This document shows, one piece after another, positions 8,812 to 20,800 of a stretch of 25,267 nt of DNA. Source of the DNA: a virus; the IMG/VR virus record IMGVR_UViG_3300030090_002542, positions 1 to 25,267 of that record, one strand, 5' to 3'. Numbering within the stretch: the first letter of the stretch is position 1; each line of letters opens with the position of its first letter. The notes beneath the pieces are model-generated. The model made no database searches and was not told the DNA's origin. It saw only the letters and a list, made by a program, of their open reading frames with translations. The translations under genes and the position numbers were made by a program.

Positions 8812-11800
8812 ATGGCAGTAATTTATCAAAAGGATAAGAACGCTATTAGGTGCATAACTGAGTTTTACTCACAGTTTACAAAGCACAAGCTTTCTGAATA
8901 TGAAATAGACAGTATATTAGCTCAATATGACGGGGACTATGAGCAGATGATTAAAGATGCTTACGCACAGTTTTCTAAACACACACCCACTCAAAAAGAA
9001 ATTACCTCTATAATAAACCATTATGGTTTAAAAAAAAAAGACTCGGCAGATTCTACATCAGATTCGGAAGGTGGTACATCGGATTTATCAAAAACGAAAA
9101 CAGACCTTAATTTAAGCACAGAAAAAGAATTAACAAAAGGGTTAGAGGGTGCTAAACCAGGAACTTCAGCTACTTTTAATTTTAAAGATAAAAAGTCACG
9201 AATTTTTGAAGGAAGGCAAAGTTACCCTGTAGATGTTTATGCTGATGGAAAGTATGTAGGTGTTTTAAATCCTGGAGAGACAATAAATACCCCCCCATCA
9301 TCAGTTGTAGTAGAGTTACCTACGGGTAAAAAACCATTTAAAGCTCAAGAGGGTGCTATAGTTCCTCAAACCCAACAAGAAGAGGAAGAGTATAATCCAC
9401 AATCAGTTACTAAAGAAGAGGAAATAAAGGAAGATGATAATATAATAGAGCCAACTAAAAAAGTAGAAGGGCCGCCAGTAGTAGAAGAAATACCAGAAGA
9501 TTTTTGGGTTATTAGTCGTGCTGATGGTTCTATATTTAAAAATGGAAATAAGGTAAATGATAATGATGTTCCTGAAAACATAAGAACAAACTTAATAAAA
9601 GACGCTTTAAATAATAATCAAGAAAAAAGAGAAGAGTCTTTAAAGAAAGAACTAGACGACAATTTAAATATACTTTCAGGTTTTTATAGTGCACCAAACT
9701 CTTATCAAGAAGATGAGGATGGTAATAGGCTTTATGATTTTTTTATTCCAGATAATAAAGATCAAATAGAAGCTTTACAAAATGCTCTTATCAATGATTA
9801 TTCTATAGAAAAATTAGGACTTAGTGATTTAAATGAGTTTGAGATACAAAATTATAGAAATAAATTAGATAAAGCAGAAAACGAATTACCATATCTAAAG
9901 CAAAACCTTTCAAAAGAAGTTCTTTTAAAAGAATTAGAAAATAAAGATGAATTAAATGGGTTTAATAATACACCTAGAATTAATAAAGCTATAAATAATA
10001 ATATACTAGACACAAAAGGAATAACAGCTACACACAACTCGGTTAACATAAATGGTGAGCGTATATATGTTATGGGTAATCCTGCCACAATAGATGTAAA
10101 CAAACCATCTGGAACATTATATAGAGAGTCTAGGTCTGGAGATGAACAAATTAATGTATATAATATACCTACAGAAAGTATTATTTTTAATTTGGAAGAA
10201 TTTCAAGGTATACCAGTTAATGAATATGGCACACCTATTAAAAGCTCTCAAATAAGTGGTAGTGGACTAGATTCTTATAATAATCTTATAAAACTATTAA
10301 ATAAACAAAGTAGAATTAATGCAGAGAAAAAAGCGATTATAGCAGAGAATGTTGGAAAAAGAGATGATAAAGAGGCTATAGAAAGTTTAGGAGAAGGTGC
10401 GGAATACACTATTGAGCAAAGTTATTTTTATAATTTACCAGAAGAAGATCAAATTGAATATGAAGCTCTTAATGAAGAATATCACTCTTTAACAGATCAA
10501 ATTAAAAAATTAACTTTAGATGTTAAAAATAATATAAATGAAACAAATGTACAAAAAATAAGATCTCAAAAAGATAATCAACTTACCAGCCTATCTTATC
10601 CATCAGATAGTGGTCTTTTAGAGAGTGAAATGTTTTCAGATTTATTTTTATTCCCAGTAGATAGGTCTACATATAAACTTCGTGGTATATCAGAAATAGG
10701 TTTAGGTACTGATGAACAAGAGGTTAATGTAATGAATATACTTCCAACATATAAAGATGAGACTTATGGATTTGACCTAACACTACCTGGTGCCGAAGAC
10801 GCTTTAAAAGAAATACAAATGGAAATGTTGTATGATGCGGGTGGTTTATTTACAGCTCCTAATTTAGTTTATGAGGGAAATAGAAATCTTATTTTAAAAA
10901 ATGTTGATTGGGCTAAAAAATATGGTTATGGAGATTTGTTTGAACAAGGCGTTAATTTAAGTAGTAGAATAAAACAATATGAAAACATTAATGATGCTAT
11001 AGAAAAAGACCCTAAACTAGCTGAAGATCTTAATGCCTTTAATTACTTTTTTGAATTAAAATTATACAATAATCTTAGCTCATGGGCCCTAGTAAAAGAG
11101 GGTGAACATAGGCTAAATAAAAACGATGCTCACGTAACTTTATTTAAATATAATTATGCGTATAAAGATCTTACAAAAAAAATTGATAACATTAGTGCTC
11201 AACTTAATAATCAAGAGTTATCAAATAAAGAAAGAAAAGATTTAGAAGAACAATTTACAAACCTTAGTAATGATAGAATTACTTTAGGTAATGAAATAAA
11301 TAAACTTAGAAAAGAAAAAAAGGGAAGTATTGAGGAACTGTACAGTAAAGTCACAGGAGAGGGTCCTCAAGTGTCGCAAAATGAAGAGTACGTAAATAAC
11401 GTTCTTAAGAAAAAACAAGCCTTTGATAATGTATGGAATCAAGAGGTTCAGGTTTATGGCCAAAACACTGCTTTAAGTAAATTTCAAAACCAATTACAAG
11501 TTTTTAATGGGGTTAATTTATATTACAAACATTTATTTGATACTAAAGTGGTAAAGCTTCCTAGTGGGCAAAAAATACTACTTAGAGACCTTATAGATTT
11601 AGTTTATGCAGACACGGATAATGGGTATATAAGAAGAGCTGTGTACACAGATACGGGATCTGAAGTTGTTTGGAGCGATAAAGATGGTAAATTTATTCCT
11701 CAGTTTTCTTTAGATAATGAATATGGATATTCTTCTGACCCCAATGATATTAATAATAATCAATACTTAAGATCCCTTGAGCTTCCTGATAAAAACTTAT

Positions 11801-14800
11801 ATTATACAATAAATACAGAAAGTGGGGTGCCAGGATCTAATAGCACAAGTAGAGTCCAAAACGCAAAAGATTTAAATTTTACATACGGAGATATATATGG
11901 TGTATCTACTGAAGGAAAAACCCCAGGTTATATAGTTAAATTAGAATTAGATGAATATAACTTTGACCAAACTGGTAATCTTGCTTCTAACGCAAATGCT
12001 ATTTCAATGATGACAGGCGGAGAAACTCTTTATGAAAGAGAGGACAGGGTTTATATGTATGATGTAGCAGAAAAATTTGCACAAGGTTATAATGAAAATT
12101 GGTCTAACATGGTTTCTTTGGCTGATATAATAGCGTTTAATTATGACCCCACAGCGGCTTTAGCAGATAAATCTGAATTTGACAAAAGTGTGGACGCTTT
12201 CTTTCAAAATTTTATGAGTGGATTCGGTGACACTTTAGGTTTTTTTGGAGCAACTGTAACAGATCCTCCTGACACTGAAAGAACTGTACTACAAAAAACA
12301 GCAAACATCATGCAAACCTCTGGAGTAGAGGCTACTGAAAACGCATTAAATGCACAAGAACTTACTTTTAATGAAAAATTAGGTGGGGGAATAGGTTACA
12401 CTCTTTCTTTTATAACAGATATTTTACTAACCTATCCTATAGCTGGTTCGGGATTAACCGCAGTTGCAAGTGGGTCTAAAAAAATACCTGGTGTCAAAAA
12501 GGTTTATGATGCAATAAATAGCACTAAGATAGGTAGATTTGCTTTAAAAACCACTTATGATGGTATTCATGCGGGTGTTGCTTATGAAATGGCTGATTCA
12601 GACGTTGGTTTTGATAGAGGAATGGTAGAGGGTAGTGTAATGAGTGTTTTTAATCAGTTGTTTATGAAAGGCCCTTATGGAAGAATGCTTGTAAATTTAT
12701 ATCAAAAAAACCCAGGATTAGGAGCCGCAGGATATCATGGGACAAGAATTGGTCTTGGTGGTACAGCAGAAATAGTTGCTGAGTATGGTGGTGAGTTAAT
12801 GGCTAATTTAGATGATTTTAATGGTGATTGGGAACAGGCTTGGCTGGAAACTATAGGTAGAACAGAAGATGAAGTGGTAGAAAGATTCCTTTTAACAGCG
12901 GTTATGTGTTATGGTATGTCGGCAGGTTTTAGTGTTATGACTGGTAATATTGCAGAGGTAGAGTTAAATAACATGAAAAACACTGGTAAAAACTATAAAG
13001 GTGAAGAGTTGACTCCAAAAACCATGCAAGAAGTTGAAAGTGCTTTAGAGGTTATAAATAATTTTAAAAACAGTGAGGCTGGAGCTCATTTGAAAAATGA
13101 CCTTTCGGGTATGACTTTTGAGCAATTATTACAATCATCTCCTATGGATGTTGATTACAGTCAGATGCAGATGGATATAGAATGGTTAGATGCTACTGTA
13201 AAAAGTATGGATGATCAACGGTTTCAAAATTTTATAGAGTGGTTTAGAAAAGGTGGTGGTGGTGGACCTGGCGGTCCTCCTTCTGCTGGTGTTACCGTTA
13301 TGGATCCAGTGGCTGTTAGAGCTATGGAATTAATGTCAGAGGGCGTGTCTAGAGGTGATGCTATAAATCAAGCCTCAAGAGAGGCTAAAGAGGCTAGAGA
13401 TAAAGGTCCTCAAGATTTAACAATAAAACCATATGAATTTAATGTAGATTACACCCATGACCTTGCTATAGAAATAGGTGATACCCCTGGACAGACTGTA
13501 AGCTCGGAACATGTTTCTACACCAGGAATATCTACTGTAGACCCTACTTATTCATTAAATGGTAAAGATGTTTCTAAACAAGAAATGACTAATTTTCTTT
13601 CTGATGATAATAACAAAAGTTCTACAAATTTAAAAATAAGTATTACTGGAGATCATCAAATGCAAAATGATTTAGTTAGTTTTTTAAATTTAAAAACACC
13701 TCCACCTGGTGATGATGGCCCACCTTTAGCACCTGTTCTTGTAATAGATCCAGTGGCAGCAAGAGTAGAGCAGTTAATGTTGGAGGGCATGTCTAGATTT
13801 GACGCTATTACTCAAGCATCAAAAGAGGCTAGAGAAAAAAGAGAGGATTCTGGTGTTACAGAAATAAAACCTGAATTAGGTATGGCTCCTAGCACAGGTA
13901 GAAATATTAATATTTTTGAAGAAGAGTCTATTAGAAACTCTGCGGGATCAGAAACAAATGTTCCTGCTGGACAAAGATTATTTAACGACCCTAATCCAGG
14001 AACATCTGAATCTTCTCAAAATTATATTGTACAAAATTCTGAACAATTAGGTATTGATTATAGTAGCCCCACCCCTGTAACAAAAATAAATGAAAACAAC
14101 TCTATAGAAATAGCAGATGCTTACGATGCTATGGAAAATAATCCTAATAATCCTAGGGTTAAACAGGCTTATAATGACTTAACTAAAGAGGTTGGTATGC
14201 AATATAATCAATTAGTTAAAGATGGTATTGAGGTAGAGATGTGGGAAGGAAAAGGAGAGCCTTATGCTAATAGTGATGAGATGGTTAAGGATGTTAGGGA
14301 TAATAAACATTTATATATATTTTCTACACTAGAGGGTTATGGTGAAACCCAAATATCAGAAAAAGCTATGGAGGACAATCCTTTGTTAAAGCCAACTGAA
14401 TATACAGATGTAAATGGAAAACCACTTCTTTCTAATGATTTATTTAGAGCGGTTCATGATTATTACGGACACACAGAATTAGGTAATGGTTTTGGCCCTA
14501 TAGGTGAAGAAAACGCTTGGTTAAACCACTCTAGAATGTTTAGTCCAAACGCTAGAAGGGCTATGACTACAGAAACTAGAGGTCAAAACTCTTGGGTTAA
14601 TTTTAATAAAAACTTAAGAAATCCAGACGGAACTATTCCTAAAAAGGGCGATGATAATTATGTGTCTCCTAAAGATAGGCCGTTTGCTGATCAAAAAATA
14701 GGATTATTACCAGATCAATTTGTTTTTCAAAAACCACCTTCATTTACAACAAGCCCAGATAACACGGGTTTTAGGTTAGACTGGAAAACTGGTATTCATA

Positions 14801-17800
14801 AAGGAGTTGTTAATGGTCAAAGCGTTAGTCTTTTTGTAAACCCAGTAACTAAAGAATGGATAGACCTTTCTACAAAACAAGTGGTTGGTAAAACAAGAGG
14901 TGAGTCTATAGCTAATGTTAGGAAAATGTTAGGAGGAATGACGGGTAATATATTATCAACCCCAATAGACTTAACTACAGGATCTTCTCAAACTGCTAAA
15001 ATAATTTTAGAAGCATCAACTGGGGAGTCAACAGCTAGTCAACCTAAAGGAGACATAAAACCACCTAAAGATAAAAAATCTCTTATAGATAAAATGATAT
15101 CTAATATAGATAGCGAGCTTAATAGGTTACAAAGAAATAAAGGAAAAAGCTTTAACTCAGATATTACAATGGGTATGGGTGTGGAAGCTTGGAAGTTGTT
15201 TTTAAATACATTAAAAGCTGGACTTAAAGCGGGTCAAAAAATGAGTGTTGCATTTAATAATGCGGTTGAGTCTATTAAGGGCACAACAAAATTTAATGAA
15301 TCAGAATTAAGGAAAAAGTTTTTATTTGGTGATGACTCAGCTACTAATTATGCGGAAAGTGTATTAAAAAATGGAGTTAAAGAAAAGCAATTACAATTAG
15401 TATCATATTCTAAAAAAGAAATAGAATCTGAATTATCTAGATTAAAAGATAAAAAAGCTGATTTAGAGGCTTTAGGTATTGATTTTAACAACCCTAGTGG
15501 TGATTATGAAATTTCAAAATCAGAATACTATAACTTTATTAATAGTGAAATAAAAAGATTTGAAAAGCTTTTAAAAGAAAAAGGAGGTGTAAAAGAAATA
15601 AAACCTGAAGGATTTTTAATAGATGTAGTAACTGGAGAAAGGGTTGATATAGGTCCCCCTTCTAATAATATTACAAATAAAGAATTTAACACAGCTTTAG
15701 AAGAAAGGTTTCCAGGAGAATATACCAATAAAGAGTCTAATGAGCTATACGAAATAGCTAATAATAAATTAAGTCCTATTATGTCAAGGGGGGATTATAA
15801 TAACTCTGAATGGGAATTAGTTAAAAGTGCTATAGAAAAAGTAAGTGTTGGTAGAACAGATCCAACTTTAGTACCACTGGAGATAGTGATTGATGGTGAC
15901 GGTAAGGCGGTTATAAACACGAAAGGAAAGGTTCTTTTTAAAACATATAATTACGATCTTAGCGAAAGCCCAGCTTTAAAAGGAATGAGCGAAGAGCAGA
16001 AGATTGATGTCTCTTCAGATAGAATGGTTCAAGAGTTTAATCAAAATAAGGGTATTACTGAAAGTAGTTTTGGTTGGTATAGTAAAACAAAAGATCTTAT
16101 ACAAAAAAAGTTTGGATCTAATTCTAATTTATTTATTGAATTATTAGGAGTTACTTCACCACAATCAACACCAAAAGCTAATTTTCAAAAAGCCACAGAA
16201 GCTATAGAAATGTATAGCCAAGGTTATTTTGATCAAGCTTTAGAATCTTATAATACAGATGTTCAAAATATAACACAACAGTTTGAGACGGGTGTTTTTG
16301 GTAATCCAGACCTAGTAAAAACTAAAGATATATTTATAAGTAAAATTAAACAAGCTTCCGAAAACTCTGGTATAAGAAAGTCAAACGGAATGATGTTTGG
16401 TATAACTGGAACAACGGGTGCTATAACAAGGGTTTTGTATGGAAACTGGATGAATATGCAACCAGGGCCTAAAACTAAACAATTTACAGAAAATCTTTCT
16501 GGAAGAAATAGAAGAGCTACCATAGATGTCTGGGCAGGTAGAAACCTTAGAAGATTATTATACCAAGACTCAGGTACTCCTTGGAGATTTAGTTCTTCAC
16601 AGGAAAATGGGGTTAGTGCTAAAGATTTTGCGTTTGCTCAAAGTGTCTATCAAAAAGCTGCTGAAAAATTAGGAATAGAAAACGCAGAGGATTTACAAGC
16701 TGCTATGTGGTTTATAGAAAAAGATACTTGGTTTAAGAACCAATGGGACTCTAGTAAATCTGGTTTTGAAAAATCCACAATGGAAGAACAGGTTATTGCA
16801 GCTCAGGCTACAGAAAGGTTAATGGTTGGTGTTACAGCTTACATAGGTAACTTAACGGAACAACAACAAACTAGAATGAATAACCTTATAGCAGATGCCA
16901 TCGCTGACGCTCAAGCTAAAGGTTTACCTGAAATGGAAATAGAGGCTATGATGATTGATAAGCTTAATGGAGAAGTTAGGTTAGATCAGGCTATAAATGA
17001 TCTTAATGAAGCTATATTAAAAATAAATCCTTTAGCGGGTAAAGCTTCTGTGTCAGAGGGTATGTATATGGGTCAAGCTGAGCCAAATATAGATGCCGAG
17101 ATTGTTTTTGGTAAAGACGCAGATATTTCAGGAGTTGTGGATCAGGTTATAAAAATAGGATCTAATAATAATCAGAACGAAGTTTTTGTTTCCAAAACAA
17201 CAGATTCTTCTCATCCAAACGCAAGACCTTTTACTAGAATAGAATTTAACAACCCTGTCAACGAAACTGAATTACAAGATATTTCAAATGCACTTCGTAA
17301 CAATGAAATAGATGGGTTCTCTATTCACAAAAATCAACAAGGTGAAACTATAGGTTTATCATTTCAATTTATACCAGAGTTTTTAATGGAAGATGGTTTA
17401 ACTATAGATAATGTAAAAGAGTTTGAAGAAAAATATTTAAATAATACAGCCTCGGCTTTGGCGGAAATTAAAGCTACCTTTGGTGAGGGTATTTTTAACA
17501 CCATAGAAAAAGGACATGTTAACACTAAAATTTTTACAAATGGCGAATACGAAACAATTACATCAGAAGAAAAGTCGTTTAAGACTGACATCAAAACAGA
17601 GCTTACCAGAAAACAAAGAACGGCTGACTATGGGGACAGTTCCAAGGATATCATCGATAAACGAACAGGAGATGCACTTAATGAGCGAGGCATTCAAAGA
17701 TTTCAAATCTTAATTGATTTCGCTAAACAGCTTAAAAAACTACGTGAAGACTTAGGTAACAGGCTATACAACGATCCGTTTATGATAACGCCAGTTGTTA

Positions 17801-20800
17801 AAGCTGGGTTATTTGTAATGGAAAAAACCCTTAGAGCCACTAATAATGTTTTAGCGTCTATAGATGCTGGTATAAATTATATTAAGGCTAACTCAAAAAA
17901 AGGTGATGTTTTTGATAAATCTGTTGAAGACAAAATAAGAACTTTTTTTCAAAATCACGTAGACGATATAGTAAACCCTGAAGGACTTTCAGAGTTTGGA
18001 ATGTCTGCTAATAAGGATGGTACTTTAGATATGACTGAAGAAGAGTCTCATCAAGAAAATATTAATGAGGATATTGTAAATGAATCTGTTAAAAATGAAA
18101 AACCTAAATCAAAAAATATAGGGCCTGAAAGAAAGTATACAGAACAAGAAATTTTAGATATAGAAAAATCTATAAAAGATAAACATGATGCTGATATTTC
18201 TGGTAACAAAAAAAAGGGTTTTGCTAGATTATTAGAATTTGCAAAGGGCGAAAAGTTTATGGTGGGAACGGTTGAATCTAAATATGTCATTAGAAAGAGA
18301 ATAAGAAGTATGGCTAAAGAGTACAATCTTTCAGAAAGCGATATGATGGTTTTAGTAGAAATGACACTACAACTTCAAGCACCAGGTGCCGCTAAAGAAT
18401 ATGCTAAAGATGTTGAAAATCGTATATGGAGAGATGAGGAAAATAGGGTATACCCTATACATAAATATGGCTATCTTGGTGGACTTATTACTAGAACGGG
18501 AAAAGCTTTAACTAAGGAACAAATAAAAGATATTGGTTTCGTAAATATGTTATACAGAGTAATTCAACTAGATCAATTATCAGATCAAAACAAATCTGTT
18601 GCTGACGCTGTTATAACAGAGATAAATAAAACTACTGACAAAAAACAAATTAAATCTTTAGAAAAAGAATTAGATAAGTTGATAGATAAAATGGGTGTTA
18701 AAGATAAAATGTCATATGTTGTTGAAAATGGTCAATATAAATTAGTTGCTAAAGATTCTGATGGAGAAACTGTTGATGTTCCTTCTGGCTCTAATTATGC
18801 TGGAGAAAAATTTCATAGAAGAAAACATCCTAAAATTCCAAATCTTTCTATTGATAATGAAACGAGTCATGGTATGACTAAAGAGTGGGCGGAAGAAATA
18901 ATTAAAACTAAAGAAAATACTGATCCAGGATGGGAGCTCACTAAAAGAAAGAGTGATCAATTATTTGATGAGTATAAAAAAATATTAAAATCCGAGTTTG
19001 ATGAGGGTCTTATTGATCCTAATGTTTATGAGGAAATAAAAGATATAAACTATAATCCTAGATTATTTATAGATCATTTATTATTTGCGGAGACCAATGT
19101 TCATAGAACTAGAAAGGCAGACTCCCCTATGGTAGATAATTTAGATGGTCCTTTAAAAAAGTTATCACATGGTAGTGATGAGATATTGTATATGGACCCA
19201 GTAAGACTTTTACAAATGCGTATAGCATCTTCTTATAAAATAAGATTTGAAAACAGATCTAGAAAAAAATTAGCTGATTTTATTAAGTTAATAGAGGAGG
19301 TAGAGACTGGTAAGAGTCCTGTAAAAACCAAAAGTTTATTCAATATATTTGGGTCTATAGATGGTAAGGTTAATAAAGTTAAAGATGTTATTGGTTACAC
19401 CATTACACCAGAGTCACCTATCGATACGCAAAATTATGTGGAGATGAGTTATTATGAAGGTGGTAAAAAAATAAAATTTGCTGTTTTAAAATCTGTTTAC
19501 AAAAGCTTTAATAATGGGCCTAAAAGTAATTACAATAGGCCTTGGGTACAAGCTTCTAGAAACCTTGCGTTTCCTAGACTTTTTTCTACAACAATAAAAA
19601 CGGGTGCAACTGGTTTCGCTGCTCCTAAATTCTTTTTAAAAAACATGCCTTTAGATTATTTGCAACAAGTTTTCTTTACAAAAACGTATTATGGAAATCC
19701 TGTTACAAAATATTTTCTTCCAGCTAGAATGGGTTTAGCTACTTATGATTGGTTGAGTGTGGCAAAAGATGCGGCTTTTGATGGGCCTTTATGGAAAGAG
19801 TTTTCTGAACTAGGTGGTAGCTTAGATTTTTATTACACTTATTCTAGAAGAGGTGGTTACGGAGATCTTCTTCAGGAGAGTAAAGATATGGTAACAAAAA
19901 GAATAGAAGATATAATGGCTAAAAACCCGAACATATCAGAAGCTGATGCAGTTCAACAAGCTTTAAAAGAAGAGGCTGCGGGTAAATTACCAGGCATGGA
20001 TACACCATTTTCAAATCCTGTAGACAGGGGGTCATGGGAATCTACTAAAAGGTTTTTAGGTTTTATGAATCAATTTTCTGAGAAAATGGGACGTTTAGCC
20101 GCTTATAAAAGAAATTTAGCTAGATATGAAAAAAGATATAAAAAACAAAACGGAGGTAAGGAACCAACAGGTGATGACCTTATAAATTTAAAAAAACAAG
20201 CCGTTAGAGCATCTGTAAACACAGCAAACTTTAATAAAGGGGGTGATGCTGTAAAAGCTTTAGATCATGCTGGCTTTCCTTATTTGAACGCTGGGTGGCA
20301 AACTATGTATAAGCCCGCTAAGCATATATCTCAAAACCCCGTTAATTTTACCCATGACATGGTTCAACTGGGTATGATGTTTGGGGCTGGTTTAATGGCC
20401 GCTAATTTAATGTTATACAAATGGGTTGGGGAAGAAGATGAGGATAAGTTAAGGGGCCTTTTAGAAAAAGCTAGAGATGAGGGTAATAAAGATGAGATAG
20501 AAAGATTAGAGATGTTATTACAAGAGAGTATAGAATATCAGTATGATAAAATACCAGATTATGTTTTAGATAAATACTTTGTTTACCTAACTGGTTATTA
20601 CGATGATGAAGGAAACCCTCAATATATTAAAATACGTAAACCAGAAATAATTGGTTTTGTCTCCACTCTTTTTGAAGATTATGCTTACAATAGAATAACA
20701 GGAAAAAGGTTAGGTAGGGGTGTTCGTAATTCTTTATGGGAAGCCTTACCTTTTGTTCCTGAATATTTTTTTGATCAAGGTGTTTATTTAAGAAGGTTTA

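Noticed and set aside
15883-15906. VIDGDGK in the giant protein as a possible polymerase DxDGD motif
   Set aside because: It lacks the third aspartate and the flanking hydrophobic pattern, so it does not support an RNA polymerase.
17516-17713. 65-codon plus-strand frame inside the giant gene
   Set aside because: It is out of frame with conserved coding on either side, has no domain or initiation signal, and shows no sign of a programmed frameshift.
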